Origin: Methanomethylovorans hollandica DSM 15978
Lineage (GTDB): Archaea; Halobacteriota; Methanosarcinia; Methanosarcinales; Methanosarcinaceae
Direction: 5' to 3'
Length of the DNA: 64,000 bases
Assembly (NCBI RefSeq): GCF_000328665.1
Contig: NC_019977.1
Coordinates: forward strand, 1,790,011-1,854,010
Positions within the stretch are counted from its first letter, which is position 1. Each line of letters opens with the position of its first letter. The notes beneath the pieces were generated by a model. That model searched no databases, was not told the origin of the DNA, and saw only the letters and a list, made by a program, of their open reading frames with translations. Below, piece by piece: positions 51,264 through 61,851 of this stretch. Made by a program: the position numbers and the translations under genes.

Positions 51264-53093
51264 TCATTCTACTGTAACGCTTTTCGCAAGGTTCCTAGGC
51301 TTATCAATGGAGCAACCCCTCGCATAGGCTGTATAATATGCCAGCAACTGCAATACTACAGATGAAAGCACCGGAGCTAATAGTTCATGACAATCTGGGA
51401 TCCTTAGTACTGTGTCAACATATTTATCGATCTCAGTATCACTCTGATTTGCCACAGCTATAACTTCAGCACTCCTTGCCTTAACCTCTTTTATATTGCT
51501 AAGCACTTTGTCATACGTGTGTCCTTTTGTTGCAATGGCCACTACGGGTGTTTCACTACTGAGAAGGGCCAGAGGCCCATGTTTAAGTTCACCCGCCGCA
51601 TATCCTTCGGCATGTATATAAGAGATTTCCTTAAGTTTCAGGGCACCCTCCAGTGAAACTGGATAATTAAGATGCCTGCCGATGAAAAAATAGTCCTGGA
51701 CATTTGCATAGTGTTCAGCACATGCCTTTATCGCATCCTTATTATTGAGGATCTTTTGTACCTGACCTGGTAATTGTTTGATACCCACTAATATCTCCCG
51801 CGCTGTTTCAGGAGACAAACGACCCCTCACAGTGCCCATATGGATTGCCATCAGATAGAGAACTATAAGCTGAGCTGTGAAGGTTTTTGTAGCAGCGACC
51901 CCGATCTCAGGGCCTGCACGTGTGAAGAGCACACTATCGGTTTCTCTGGTAATGGTACTTCCCACTACATTGGTTATAGCAGCTGCCTTGCATCCGTAGG
52001 ACCTGGAACTCCTTATAGCTGCAAGTGTATCAGCTGTTTCTCCGGATTGGGTTATGGCAAGAGTGAATACCTGTCCACAAAGCACCGGTTCCCCATATCT
52101 GAATTCAGATGCCGTTTCAATATCAGTGTGTATACCTGCGAGGCGTTCGAACAGATATTTGCCAACACAGCCCGCATTCCATGATGTGCCACAGGCAATT
52201 ATCGTCACCCTTTGCAAACTCCTGAGTTGGTCCTCATCCATCTTCAGTTCATCCAGTATGACCTTTCCTTCAAGTTCAAATATCTTGCCTGCATATGTAT
52301 CCTGGATGGATGTGGGCTGCTCATGTATTTCCTTGAGCATGAAATGTTCATAACCTGCTTTTTCAGCAGCTTCTTCATTCCACTCAATAGTGTCAATTTG
52401 CTTTTCTATCTGCTGACCATCGTTATTATAGAACTTCACTCCTGCAGGACTGATCAGCACAAGTTCCTTATCATTGACATATACAGCGTTTCTTGTGTAC
52501 CTGAGAAACGCAGTTACATCCGATGCTGCATAATAGCCGTGATCTCCAAGACCGATGACCAAAGGACTGTCCTTACGGGCAAGCACGATGTGTTCCGGCT
52601 CATCGGTACATAGAACTGCAACAGCATAAGATCCCTCCATTTCCGTCATAATATGCCTTACAGCATCCAGTAAACTGAGTTTAGCATCCTCCTTCATTGT
52701 TCTGTGCAGCAAATGCGCTATGACCTCAGTATCTGTTTCGGATAAGAACTCATAACCTTGCGTCAGCAGTTTTTCCTTCAGGTGCATATAGTTCTCAATG
52801 ATACCGTTATGCACCACTGCGATATTTGATGAAAGATGAGGATGAGCATTCTTGGTGTCGGGCTTCCCGTGAGTGGCCCAGCGGGTATGACCGATCCCAA
52901 TGTGTCCTGTAAAATCTACGGGAATTATTTTTTCCAGCTCAGAGATCTTACCCACGGTCTTGTATGTTTCCAGATCACTATTTAGGATGGTAACCCCTGC
53001 GGAGTCATAACCTCTGTATTCAAGTTTCTTGAGAGAATCAACAATAATTTCAACAGCATTCTCCGCACCCACATAACCTACTATACCACACAT
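51264..53093 (-). CDS. glmS: Glutamine-fructose-6-phosphate aminotransferase
   Basis: The start is ATG 53093, which puts the nucleophile at Cys2 (MCGIVGYVG), as the enzyme requires; a longer frame to 53147 is an artefact. The 609-residue protein has the glutaminase domain (HTRWATHGKPDTKNAHPH), two SIS domains (GTSWNAG, ITQSGETADTLAAIR, KELKHGPLALL-like AGELKHGPLALL) and the terminal AKSVTVE. It makes GlcN-6-P, the first step for the operon's UDP-sugar. It starts 10 bases after the GlmU-like 2 gene. Confidence 0.95.
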   Translation of the reverse strand: MCGIVGYVGAENAVEIIVDSLKKLEYRGYDSAGVTILNSDLETYKTVGKISELEKIIPVDFTGHIGIGHTRWATHGKPDTKNAHPHLSSNIAVVHNGIIENYMHLKEKLLTQGYEFLSETDTEVIAHLLHRTMKEDAKLSLLDAVRHIMTEMEGSYAVAVLCTDEPEHIVLARKDSPLVIGLGDHGYYAASDVTAFLRYTRNAVYVNDKELVLISPAGVKFYNNDGQQIEKQIDTIEWNEEAAEKAGYEHFMLKEIHEQPTSIQDTYAGKIFELEGKVILDELKMDEDQLRSLQRVTIIACGTSWNAGCVGKYLFERLAGIHTDIETASEFRYGEPVLCGQVFTLAITQSGETADTLAAIRSSRSYGCKAAAITNVVGSTITRETDSVLFTRAGPEIGVAATKTFTAQLIVLYLMAIHMGTVRGRLSPETAREILVGIKQLPGQVQKILNNKDAIKACAEHYANVQDYFFIGRHLNYPVSLEGALKLKEISYIHAEGYAAGELKHGPLALLSSETPVVAIATKGHTYDKVLSNIKEVKARSAEVIAVANQSDTEIDKYVDTVLRIPDCHELLAPVLSSVVLQLLAYYTAYARGCSIDKPRNLAKSVTVE

Positions 53094-53103
53094 CACCATC
53101 ACC

Positions 53104-54318
53104 TCAGAGCACCAGGGTACCCCGGTGCAACGCCTTATCCACCACATTACCTGATCCTATGTGACAGTTGATGGATATTATGACACCTGCTTTTACAAGG
53201 ACTCTGTGGCCTACATCAGTATCATCACCGATGATCGTACCCAATTTTTCAGCCCGTTGTAATTCTCCGTTCATTATTATACTCAGATTTGTATCTGTCT
53301 CTGTAATGAAATACGGACCTATATGACAATTACTGCCAATGACAGAATCGGAGACATAACCGTGAGAACCCATACGTACATCATTCATTATAATACTGTT
53401 CCGTATATTCGTGAAAGCACCCACTGATACATTATTGCCGATGGAGGTAGAGGGCAATATAACAGCATTCGGTCCGATATCACAATTCTCTCCTATCAGA
53501 ACAGGTCCTACTATATAACATCCTGACCTGACAATAGTATTCTTACCGATAGATACATTTCCTTTAATGTGGGCCCCATCTTCCATTGCACCGGATGGGA
53601 CATTTTTTTCTATCTTTCCAAGGGTAACAGAATTAAGCCTCAGAAGATCCCATGCATACACTGCATCCAGCCACCACGATCTTGTCGTAGCCATGGATAC
53701 TTCTGTTCCACTCTCAATCATCTTCTGGAGGGTATCGGTTATGGCATATTCACCTTTCAGAGAAAGAGGGGTGTCTCCAATGTAATCAAATACCTTGGAG
53801 CTGAAATAATAGATTCCGGTGTTTACAAGGTGAATGGCCTCAGCAACCGGGTTTTCCAGAATCTCCAATACCTTGTGATCTTCTGCCCTCAAAACCCCAT
53901 ACCCGCTCACGTGTTCTGTTTTAACGGCAAGTATGGTTGCATCTCCGCGTTTTGATCTTATCAGATCACTGATAACCTTCGGTTCTATGAAGTTATCACC
54001 ATTCAGAGCAAGGAATTCATGTTCACCGGCAAGTTCGTTTTTTGCCTGTTCTATAGCATGTGCTGTACCAAGTTGTGTCTTTTGCTCAACATATCGGATG
54101 TTGACCCCGAAATCCACACCATCTCTGAAATAGTCCATTATGCGCTCTTTCTCATAACCAACTATCAACAGGATGTCCTTAATGTCGTTTTGTTCAAGGG
54201 AGCTGATAACATGTTCAAGAATTGGCCTGTCAGCAACAGGCAACATTACTTTTGAACGAGTAAGAGTAAGGGGGCGGCATCGAAGGCCTTCTCCCGCTGC
54301 AAGAATGACCGCTTTCAT
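53104..54318 (-). CDS. Second GlmU-like nucleotidylyltransferase/acyltransferase
   Basis: This 404-residue protein has the nucleotidyltransferase half ([47 protein letters not shown]) and a left-handed beta-helix. Compared with the paralogue at 48754, the NLRHDGK acetyl-transfer segment is replaced by FITETDTNLSIIMNGELQ. Its second activity may therefore differ, or it may lack one and serve another sugar. It is the first gene of the glm operon, 10 bases before glmS. Confidence 0.82.
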   Translation of the reverse strand: MKAVILAAGEGLRCRPLTLTRSKVMLPVADRPILEHVISSLEQNDIKDILLIVGYEKERIMDYFRDGVDFGVNIRYVEQKTQLGTAHAIEQAKNELAGEHEFLALNGDNFIEPKVISDLIRSKRGDATILAVKTEHVSGYGVLRAEDHKVLEILENPVAEAIHLVNTGIYYFSSKVFDYIGDTPLSLKGEYAITDTLQKMIESGTEVSMATTRSWWLDAVYAWDLLRLNSVTLGKIEKNVPSGAMEDGAHIKGNVSIGKNTIVRSGCYIVGPVLIGENCDIGPNAVILPSTSIGNNVSVGAFTNIRNSIIMNDVRMGSHGYVSDSVIGSNCHIGPYFITETDTNLSIIMNGELQRAEKLGTIIGDDTDVGHRVLVKAGVIISINCHIGSGNVVDKALHRGTLVL

Positions 54319-54492
54319 GCACTATAGTGGGCACTATAACAATTTATATTTTACCTTCGACATTATATTAAAAATAAGATATTTTTTAAAATTAATTAAT
54401 TCTTTTGGACCTTTGACGACCTGAAATATAGCGGAATGAGAATGACATCAAAAATTTATTTTCTAAAGGATAGAAATGAAATAAAGACGGAA

Positions 54493-54528
54493 AATAAAAA
54501 AAATTACCGACAGGCTCCAGCCTATCGG
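54493..54528 (-). terminator. Terminator of the uS15 gene
   Basis: CCGACAGGCT/AGCCTATCGG pair with one G-T pair around a 2-base loop. On the minus strand the hairpin is followed by TAATTTTTTTT, 14 bases after the stop codon. Confidence 0.8.
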
Positions 54529-54542
54529 AATGAGTTTGGTAT

Positions 54543-55001
54543 TTATCTTGTGATAAGCATTTCTGCCGTTTCAGGCTTGTATTTCCAGTCATTTGGAAGT
54601 ACCTTAGTGGACTGGTAGTACTTAACAAGTCTACGAATCTTGGATTCGACATTATGCAGGGAACGGGTGTTATGATTGTCCGAATGATTGTGGACCACAT
54701 GTTTCCTCAGACCTATTGCTTTTACAACTAGATTGTACAGGTCTTCCGGAACTGGTGGTTCCTGATCATTTTCCCTGAGAATGGCAGTGATCTTTTTCCC
54801 AGTAGCAAGCTTGACATCTGGCATTCCATATTTGTCCCTAAGGACCATGCCAATGAGGCTTGTGCTCATACCCTGCTTCCACATTTCCAGCACAACTTTT
54901 GTAATCTCGTCTGTGCTCATAGTACACCATGCAGGTGCTTCAGAGCGCATTGGCCTTTTAGAACCGGATTGACCTTTTCTCCGGGTATGCATTTTTGCCA
55001 T
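54543..55001 (-). CDS. rps15: 30S ribosomal protein uS15
   Basis: The ATG at 55001 has AGGAGG six bases upstream and gives [20 protein letters not shown], the archaeal/eukaryotic N-terminal extension. The product is 152 residues. [43 protein letters not shown] is the conserved uS15 core. It is a single gene with its own terminator. Confidence 0.96.
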   Translation of the reverse strand: MAKMHTRRKGQSGSKRPMRSEAPAWCTMSTDEITKVVLEMWKQGMSTSLIGMVLRDKYGMPDVKLATGKKITAILRENDQEPPVPEDLYNLVVKAIGLRKHVVHNHSDNHNTRSLHNVESKIRRLVKYYQSTKVLPNDWKYKPETAEMLITR

Positions 55002-55164
55002 TGAATTCCTCCTAATAATTGCAAATGAGTATTTGATGTAAATTATGTAAATTTTGTTGATCTCAATAAAGGCTATTTGAACGTTATGGAGATATAGCCT
55101 ATAATTGTCCTTGGCGAGGCGAGGTAAATGAAGCAGCATAGCATATAAGATTTGTGATAGGGAT

Positions 55165-56379
55165 TTACCATATCACAAGGGTAACCTCAGCTGCCGGAGG
55201 TTGTACATGCATATAAATAGAATATAATTGCTTATCCCTAAGCTCAAGCAAAGTAATAAGATCGTCCGTTTGCATCATTACCTGTATAGTATCATTGATC
55301 TCCTCGGACATAGCGTCTGAAATATAAGAATATACATCATTTGTATGTTTTTCCTGAATCCGGCTTGCAGCCAAGTTCACATTTGCTTCCGTAAGCATTG
55401 TGATATTTGTTGAATTCAAACACATATTTCCGGTTAAATTTGCAGCGTTAATCAATATATCAGTAGCTATAGCCTTTCCAATAACTGTCCCACCAGAAGG
55501 CATTCCCATCAAAGAAGCACCCATTGATACAAAATTTATATGTCCTGTGCTTATTTTTTGCAGAGAATCTTCAGGAAAGTACATCTCTACAATCGAAGCA
55601 GAAGCATTTGACGCTGCGAAGTATATGCACTCCTCGAACATGGAACGCAACTCATACTCTTTATTAGAAGAATTGACTGCAAGTTCAAATTTAAGATCAT
55701 CTGCAGGAGATGATATATCTGCTAAGCTCACGGAATGACCATATGGCACAGATATTAGCGCACTCTGCCTGAAGGACCTTCCAGGAGGAACAGCACCCAC
55801 GGAAATCTGACCCGAAGGCCCGCACCCAGGAACCGGCTGCCAGTTAGCTTCCAGCTTGTAATTGTATCTGCCACCTATTCTTCTGTTCAGATGTTCTTCA
55901 AGTGCGTTTTCTATAGCTTGCGAGTATCCGGCACTGAACGAGTGTAGATAATAGTACTTCCCATTTGCCTCAGTACGCAGTGAGAACAACATACCTTCTG
56001 CGATCAGGTCGGCAAAGGTCCTAGAGGTATGTTCCTTTGCAAAGATATTATTGTACTTATAAAGATGCATTGTACTTTCAGCAGGTATGATAATAGTAGC
56101 CGTAAATGCAGATGGCATTATTGTGTACTCAAAACCTTCTACCCTGCTATCCAGAAGAGATTGCAGCAACTGTCCATCATATCTGTATGCTGCAACATCC
56201 TGTAAAGCCTCATTATGCCCCGAAGAAAGCATAACAGGCATCAGCACTACTGCTGAAAGGGATATCATCAAAAGGAAGACCATTACATCAATGGTTGATG
56301 AAATTGCACTTCTATCGGAAATCATTTGCCTGTGCACCGGGTTTTTACACTGCATTGATTTAGACTTCATATTAAACAT
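55165..56379 (-). CDS. Pilin-like exported protein, fourth of the cluster
   Basis: This 404-residue protein has a basic N terminus, then [30 protein letters not shown], one membrane helix preceded by the conserved Asp-Arg-Ala/Ser-like step seen in this cluster. A large predicted external domain of mixed composition follows, including [21 protein letters not shown], a CGPSG turn and [22 protein letters not shown]. Archaeal type IV pilin-like minor proteins in haloarchaeal and methanogen DUF72xx-type clusters look like this. I do not recognise the exact family. It overlaps the previous gene by 8 bases. Confidence 0.62.
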   Translation of the reverse strand: MFNMKSKSMQCKNPVHRQMISDRSAISSTIDVMVFLLMISLSAVVLMPVMLSSGHNEALQDVAAYRYDGQLLQSLLDSRVEGFEYTIMPSAFTATIIIPAESTMHLYKYNNIFAKEHTSRTFADLIAEGMLFSLRTEANGKYYYLHSFSAGYSQAIENALEEHLNRRIGGRYNYKLEANWQPVPGCGPSGQISVGAVPPGRSFRQSALISVPYGHSVSLADISSPADDLKFELAVNSSNKEYELRSMFEECIYFAASNASASIVEMYFPEDSLQKISTGHINFVSMGASLMGMPSGGTVIGKAIATDILINAANLTGNMCLNSTNITMLTEANVNLAASRIQEKHTNDVYSYISDAMSEEINDTIQVMMQTDDLITLLELRDKQLYSIYMHVQPPAAEVTLVIW

Positions 56380-56872
56380 CCCACCGCTCTTTGAACAGTT
56401 TCACCGTCAGTGTACCAGGAACCTGCTGCATTGGGTTAAGTTCCAGTGTGACGGGCACGGAAGCAGCTATCTGCCGCATGGAGGAAGAAGCTGATAAAGT
56501 CCTGCGGATATGCCAGACGTATTCACCGTCCTCAGTTGAAATATCTGCCTGGAAATGAACATTTGGAGAAAAACTATCAAAGAACAGTCTCAAAGTCTGC
56601 GGGTCAGATCGCGGACCACTCAGCTCATCCAGTTTCTCAGCAGACATGAGGTCCTGTCTGCTGCCCTGAAGCATCTGGGAGCGAGCAATGCTCTGTGCGA
56701 TCAGAGAGGCCTGCCCATAGTTCTCCAGTGCGAAAGCACTGTCCTGTTGTGCAATGTATGTTTTCGATACCACACAAGCAAAAATCACAAAACCCAGTAC
56801 CAATAACGCCGTAGCGAAAATATCGTTCTGTGGTTCAAGTATAGCCCTGTCGTCATTGATAAACCAGTACAT
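56372..56872 (-). CDS. Pilin-like exported protein, third of the cluster
   Basis: This 166-residue protein starts MYWFINDDRAILEPQNDIFATALLVLGFVIFACVVSKTYIAQ, one N-terminal membrane helix of pilin character with the DDRA step before it. The external part includes QIAASVPVTLELNPMQQVPGTLTVKLF, a beta-rich end. Its start overlaps the preceding gene by 20 bases and its end overlaps the next by 8, so the cluster is one transcript. Confidence 0.6.
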   Translation of the reverse strand: MYWFINDDRAILEPQNDIFATALLVLGFVIFACVVSKTYIAQQDSAFALENYGQASLIAQSIARSQMLQGSRQDLMSAEKLDELSGPRSDPQTLRLFFDSFSPNVHFQADISTEDGEYVWHIRRTLSASSSMRQIAASVPVTLELNPMQQVPGTLTVKLFKERWDV

Positions 56873-57452
56873 ATCCTATCTTTTCCACATTTATATTGTT
56901 ATTAAAATATATAAATGTTTTTTGGATGTAGAACTGCTCACTGGCATTAAAAGTGACCTCATCGGCCCCCCTTGATGTTAAATATCTGACTATATCCATA
57001 TGTTCTGAACTAATGGGTTCCATTATACTACCATTAGCACCATATTCTGATCTAAGATCATTGTACAGGATGGAAGGCGAATAAGGATATACTCTGAAAG
57101 CAGGGGTTCTTGCTGATATCATTGATCGGCCATCAATAATAGTATCAATGACCACATATTCACCGGATATTGAAATTTCAAATTGTTGTTCCTGAAGATG
57201 GGAAAAATGCCCTGCATTGAACGTATAGGTGATATTCGTCTCATAGGGACTGCTTCCAACCTTATCTATATAGGATAAGAATTCTGAAGAATGCATATCC
57301 AGCTCCTTCTGACGATCCATTTGTTCCATGCTTACTGCAAAATGATATACAGCAGCAATAACCACCACACTTGCAAGTATAAGTGCTGTTTTTGAAAGAA
57401 CGAAATCCATCCATGCCCTATTATCATGGATAAAAACTGACAAAGCCTTCAT
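56853..57452 (-). CDS. Pilin-like exported protein, second of the cluster
   Basis: This 199-residue protein starts SVFIHDNRAWMDFVLSKTALILASVVVIAAVYHFAVS, again an Asn-Arg-Ala step followed by one membrane helix. The external domain is beta-rich and has few cysteines. It has no recognised enzyme motif. It lies 28 bases after the first pilin-like gene. Confidence 0.6.
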   Translation of the reverse strand: MKALSVFIHDNRAWMDFVLSKTALILASVVVIAAVYHFAVSMEQMDRQKELDMHSSEFLSYIDKVGSSPYETNITYTFNAGHFSHLQEQQFEISISGEYVVIDTIIDGRSMISARTPAFRVYPYSPSILYNDLRSEYGANGSIMEPISSEHMDIVRYLTSRGADEVTFNASEQFYIQKTFIYFNNNINVEKIGYVLVYQ

Positions 57453-57480
57453 TTTGATCCTTGACTAAAATTTTTGCCAC

Positions 57481-57969
57481 CTATTCAGATATCCTCACAA
57501 AAAGCATCCCATCTGCAGGATTTACAATGGTTTCCATGAACAAAAAATGTTCACCCGGGGGAAGAACGATCACACCATCCATTAGATCATTGCTGTAAGC
57601 TGCCTTGGACTCCCTTACTATGAATTTCCCATCATGTTCCAGAAAATAGTTCTTTGCATCAAGAGGCCATGATGACTCACATCCGGGCATGGACCCCATG
57701 ACCACCCGATATCCTGCCGGTACATTCACTTCCATTGTAACATTGCTACCCGGACCACCAAGGTACAAAATTGACGCAGTGGCATCCAGCTCGGATATCT
57801 CTGATCCCAGATCGCTTATTCTCATATGGGCCAGGAAACCTGAAGTTGCTGTAGCTAACAGTGCCATGACTACCATCATTATAATGGATGCTACCACAAA
57901 CCGCATGGGTAAGGAGACAGCAGCAGTTCTATCCGCTGCCAGAACATGCAAAGTCCTTGAGTGCCTCAA
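57481..57969 (-). CDS. Pilin-like exported protein, first of the cluster
   Basis: This 162-residue protein has the N-terminal helix [27 protein letters not shown] after a DRTAAVSLP step, followed by a small external domain with [21 protein letters not shown]. The ATG overlaps the hisS stop codon by 4 bases. The order short, short, short, long resembles minor-pilin sets, but no pilus ATPase or membrane platform gene is in the window. Confidence 0.62.
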   Translation of the reverse strand: MRHSRTLHVLAADRTAAVSLPMRFVVASIIMMVVMALLATATSGFLAHMRISDLGSEISELDATASILYLGGPGSNVTMEVNVPAGYRVVMGSMPGCESSWPLDAKNYFLEHDGKFIVRESKAAYSNDLMDGVIVLPPGEHFLFMETIVNPADGMLFVRISE

Positions 57970-59207
57970 TTGCTTTCACCGGTCAGCTTTAAAATGATCT
58001 CATCCAGAGTAAGGGATTCCTGAACCCCGCTTTCCATATCTTTCAAAGTCAAAACACCCTGGGACACTTCCCTGTCACCTAATATGAGTGCATAGCGGGC
58101 ACCTATATTGTTAGCATACGATAGCTGAGCCTTGAAATTCCTGTTCATGATATCCATATACACAGGCACATACTCCCTTAGCTTACATGCCACTGGGATA
58201 GCATTGATGCGTGTGCTTTGCGTGGTGATCATGACGACGGTCTTTTGCGATACAAGTTCAATGTTATATATTTCCATGATCCTGTCAAAACCCAGACCAA
58301 AACCGGTAGATGGAACATCGCCCCCTCCGAAAAGCTGGATCAGTTTATATGAACCGCCACCGCATACCTGCTTTTGTGCACCCAGGCCCTCGGCATATAT
58401 CTCAAAGACCATACCTGTATAGTAATCAAGACCTCTGGAAATGCCGAAATCAATAGTGTAATCGATATCATACGCATCTAAAAGAGTAAGTATCTGCTGG
58501 AAAGTATCTATTTCAGGAATTGGACCGAGCAGGTTGCTGGCCTTGGAAATAGCTTCACTGCCGGTAAGGGAAATGAGTCCAAAGAGTTTCATGCGCAGGT
58601 CTGTCGGCGCATTGATCTCCTCCAGATAATAGTCCAGCCCCATATCATCTTTCTTGTCTACCAGACGCATTATCTTACCTTGCTTCTCAACTTCCAGAGA
58701 ACTCAGTACATGACGTATGATCCCCAGATAGCCTACATGCAGATCACCCTTAATGCCAGCAACCTCAAGCATAGCAGTTGCCAGGGATATCACCTCTGCA
58801 TCCGCATCAGGGCCTTCGGAACCGATAAGTTCCACACCGAACTGCCAGAACTCTCTGAACCTGCCTTTCTGCGGCCTCTCATATCTGAAACAATTTTCAA
58901 AATAGAACAGTTTCAAGGGACGCGGTAAGGCCTGCATCTCATTTACGAACATTCTCATCACAGGTGCCGTGAGTTCAGGGCGCAAGGTCATCTCACGATC
59001 CCCTTTATCCTTGAAATTGTAAAGTTCGCCTACCACACCTTCACCTGACTTCAGTGTAAAAAGCTCCAGGTGCTCAAAAGTGGGTGTAACTACCTCTTGG
59101 TAACCCCATCTGCCAACTACCTCCCTTAGCCGGTTTTCCAGATATCTTCTGCGGACCATTTCTTGCGGAAGGAAATCTCTTGTTCCTCTTGGTTTTTGTA
59201 TCGTCAT
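57966..59207 (-). CDS. hisS: Histidyl-tRNA synthetase
   Basis: This 413-residue class II synthetase starts [17 protein letters not shown]. It has motif 2 [20 protein letters not shown] near residue 112, the histidine A motif [13 protein letters not shown] near residue 261 and [13 protein letters not shown]. The C-terminal anticodon-binding domain is complete. AGGTTGATC lies just before the ATG. The stop codon overlaps the first pilin-like gene. Confidence 0.96.
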   Translation of the reverse strand: MTIQKPRGTRDFLPQEMVRRRYLENRLREVVGRWGYQEVVTPTFEHLELFTLKSGEGVVGELYNFKDKGDREMTLRPELTAPVMRMFVNEMQALPRPLKLFYFENCFRYERPQKGRFREFWQFGVELIGSEGPDADAEVISLATAMLEVAGIKGDLHVGYLGIIRHVLSSLEVEKQGKIMRLVDKKDDMGLDYYLEEINAPTDLRMKLFGLISLTGSEAISKASNLLGPIPEIDTFQQILTLLDAYDIDYTIDFGISRGLDYYTGMVFEIYAEGLGAQKQVCGGGSYKLIQLFGGGDVPSTGFGLGFDRIMEIYNIELVSQKTVVMITTQSTRINAIPVACKLREYVPVYMDIMNRNFKAQLSYANNIGARYALILGDREVSQGVLTLKDMESGVQESLTLDEIILKLTGESN

Positions 59208-59237
59208 CGGATCAACCTGATGTTTTTACTGTTTCGA

Positions 59238-59303
59238 TTAGTTATATATTTAAGGACATATTTGAGAACACTGGGAGTAAAACCAAAAATGATATATATA
59301 TAA
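59238..59303. promoter_or_regulatory. Divergent promoters of hisS and trpB2
   Basis: On the minus strand AAATATATAAC (about 59238-59252) is the likely hisS TATA box, 30-40 bases before its ATG. On the plus strand GATATATATATAATC (59289-59303) serves trpB2, whose ATG at 59356 is preceded by GAGG with a 6-base spacer. Confidence 0.55.
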
Positions 59304-59355
59304 TCATCGATATGCACATTATTGTACACACTAATACATTTTTCTGAGGATCACT

Positions 59356-60660
59356 ATGGAACATACGAAGATACTACTTGACGAAAACGAGATGCCGACT
59401 CATTGGTATAATATACTTGCAGATTTTCCTGAACCCCTTGCACCCCCGCTTAACCCTGCAACCAGGGAACCCATCAAACCATCGGAACTTGAACCGATAT
59501 TCGCAAAAGAGTTGATCAAACAGGAAATGAGCCCTGAAAGGTATATCGACATCCCGCAGGAAATACTTGAAATATACAAGCTCTGGAGACCATCACCCCT
59601 GCACAGGGCACACAGACTTGAAAAGGTGCTTGGTACACCTGCTAAGATATACTATAAGGATGAAAGTGTAAGCCCTGCGGGCAGCCACAAACCCAATACA
59701 GCCATTGCCCAGGCATACTACAATATGAAAGAAGGTACCGAAAAGATCACTACTGAGACCGGTGCCGGCCAGTGGGGTAGTGCATTATCCCTTTCGTGCA
59801 ACTATTTTGACATTGAGTGTAAAGTTTTTATGGTACGTTCCAGCTTCTATCAGAAACCATATAGGAAATCCCTGATAAACCTCTGGGGTGCTAGCGTTAT
59901 CCCTTCGCCAAGCCCTGAAACACAGTTCGGAAGAATGATCCTTGAAAAATATCCAGATACCAACGGAAGTCTGGGTATAGCCATAAGTGAAGCCATAGAA
60001 GTTGCAGCACTTAACGACAACACCAAATATGCCCTGGGAAGTGTCCTTAACCACACATGCCTTCACCAGACGATAGTAGGTCTTGAAACACAGAAGCAAT
60101 TCGAAAAGACGGAAGACTATCCAGACATCGTCATAGGGTGCTGCGGTGGAGGAAGTAACCTGGCAGGAGTAAGTCTGCCTTACATCAGAGACAACATCGC
60201 CGGTAAAACAGATACAAGGATCATAGCAGTAGAACCATCGGCATGCCCCAGCCTGACAGAAGGCAGGTTCGATTATGATTTCGGTGACATGGCACAGATG
60301 ACTCCACTGCTTAAGATGTACACTCTTGGCTCTGAGTTCATACCTCCTGCCATTCACGCTGGCGGTCTCAGATATCATGGCGCTTCACCAATTGTCAGCA
60401 AACTGGTCGCTGATGGCATGATGGAAGCAAGGTCCTATCATCAGGTAGAGATATTCGATGCAGCTGTAACCTTTGCACGCAGTGAAGGAATAGCTCCTGC
60501 TCCTGAATCAGCCCATGCGATAAAATGTGCAATAGATGAAGCCCTCAAATGTAAGGAAACCGGTGAAGAGAAAACCATACTGTTCAACCTGAGCGGTCAT
60601 GGACACTTTGACATGGCATCTTACGATATGTATTTCAGTGGTAAGCTGACAAATGAATAA
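59356..60660 (+). CDS. trpB2: Tryptophan synthase beta chain, type 2 (TrpB2)
   Basis: This 434-residue protein has [39 protein letters not shown], where the lysine of GSHKPN binds PLP near residue 110, and then [19 protein letters not shown] and [11 protein letters not shown], the phosphate cup. The length and the N-terminal extension with [11 protein letters not shown] mark TrpB2 rather than TrpB1. TrpB2 enzymes make tryptophan from indole and serine or phosphoserine; there is no trpA or other trp gene here, as usual for TrpB2. Confidence 0.95.
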   Translation: MEHTKILLDENEMPTHWYNILADFPEPLAPPLNPATREPIKPSELEPIFAKELIKQEMSPERYIDIPQEILEIYKLWRPSPLHRAHRLEKVLGTPAKIYYKDESVSPAGSHKPNTAIAQAYYNMKEGTEKITTETGAGQWGSALSLSCNYFDIECKVFMVRSSFYQKPYRKSLINLWGASVIPSPSPETQFGRMILEKYPDTNGSLGIAISEAIEVAALNDNTKYALGSVLNHTCLHQTIVGLETQKQFEKTEDYPDIVIGCCGGGSNLAGVSLPYIRDNIAGKTDTRIIAVEPSACPSLTEGRFDYDFGDMAQMTPLLKMYTLGSEFIPPAIHAGGLRYHGASPIVSKLVADGMMEARSYHQVEIFDAAVTFARSEGIAPAPESAHAIKCAIDEALKCKETGEEKTILFNLSGHGHFDMASYDMYFSGKLTNE

Positions 60661-60679
60661 ACATATAGCAGAAAAATGA

Positions 60680-60708
60680 CCTGCCAGAAAGGCAGGCCCT
60701 GCTTTTTT
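60680..60708 (+). terminator. Terminator between convergent trpB2 and mscS
   Basis: CCTGCC/GGCAGG is a 6-bp stem with a 5-base loop. A second partial arm and six T residues (60703-60708) follow, 20 bases past trpB2. Confidence 0.7.
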
Positions 60709-60741
60709 AAGATACCGTTTTTTCAGCTACCGTTTAATTGT

Positions 60742-61713
60742 CTAATTGTCCTGAGAGGCGTGAAAAGAAGGATTTGTAGGAGTTTCGCTCTTAAGCCTTG
60801 CATTTTCACCCATGTCTTTCTTGTACACAATAGTGCGATATGGGAATGGTATTTCCACACCTTCTGCATCGAATCGCTTCTTAATGGATTCCCTGATCTC
60901 ACACCCTGTAGTGTAGCACAATTTACGATCAGCACACCAGAATAGCAGACGCATGTTAACAGCATGCTCGCCTAGTTCGGTCACCAGCACCTGGATGGCT
61001 TCATTTTTCTGGATAGTTGGATCGTATTTCACAAGTTCGACATGCGTAAGTACATTGACATGCCTCCTTGCTTCCTCTGTAATGATCTTACGCGCAAGAT
61101 CGATATCAGAGTCATAACTTATACCTATATCAACAGGCCAGTTCACTGTGGGATCCTCTATGGACCAGTTGATTATAGCTTCATCCCCAATGACACTGTT
61201 AGGAATTATCACACGCCTATTGTCCCACGTCCTTAGAACAGTATGACGAAGAGTGATATCTGTGATCTTGCCGTACTCGTGCATTACATTCACTCTGTCT
61301 CCAACCCTGAATGGACGGAATACAGCAAGAGAAATACCTGCTATAATATTGCCAAGAGTGCTCTGGGCTGCAAGACCCACAACGATACCTGCAAAACCTG
61401 CTCCTGCCAGCAGAGCCAGTGAAACCTTCTCCAAGAAAGGAATACTGGATACCACAATGATTAAACCTATCAAATAGACAACAGCCACACTGATGTGTCT
61501 TAAAAGGTTATAGGATGTCTGGTCTACGTTCATCTTTTTGTTCATTGCACGCAATTCTGCATCCATGAGCTTATCTACCAGCTTTGCGGCAACGAATGTA
61601 AAGACAGCAACCGCTAAAATAAAAATTATCTCGGCGAGGTTTACAGGTATTAACCCATTAAAATCTGATAACAACATAGAAGATGCAGATGAGATATTGC
61701 CTAAAGCAGACAT
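60742..61713 (-). CDS. Mechanosensitive ion channel, MscS family
   Basis: This 323-residue protein has three membrane helices in the first 140 residues. The pore helix region is LALLAGAGFAGIVVGLAAQSTLGNIIAGI, followed by FRPFRVGDRVNVMHEYGKITDITLRHTVLRTWDNRRVIIPNS, the MscS beta domain. The C-terminal alpha/beta domain ends with FDAEGVEIPFPYRTIVYK and a polar tail. It should open under membrane tension to release solutes on osmotic downshock. Confidence 0.92.
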   Translation of the reverse strand: MSALGNISSASSMLLSDFNGLIPVNLAEIIFILAVAVFTFVAAKLVDKLMDAELRAMNKKMNVDQTSYNLLRHISVAVVYLIGLIIVVSSIPFLEKVSLALLAGAGFAGIVVGLAAQSTLGNIIAGISLAVFRPFRVGDRVNVMHEYGKITDITLRHTVLRTWDNRRVIIPNSVIGDEAIINWSIEDPTVNWPVDIGISYDSDIDLARKIITEEARRHVNVLTHVELVKYDPTIQKNEAIQVLVTELGEHAVNMRLLFWCADRKLCYTTGCEIRESIKKRFDAEGVEIPFPYRTIVYKKDMGENARLKSETPTNPSFHASQDN

Positions 61714-61851
61714 GTGTATCTGGTTTCCCGTTAAATGTGAACGTTTCTTATATACTGATAACTGATCAATATAAGCTGATCCCTTGATTGACTAAAAAGC
61801 TTAAAAAAGCAACTTTTATTAGACATCAGACCATCTTTCAAGTGGTTCCTC

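Noticed and set aside
59785-60378. 197-residue minus-strand ORF
   Set aside because: It is antisense to trpB2; Cys/Tyr-rich shadow translation.
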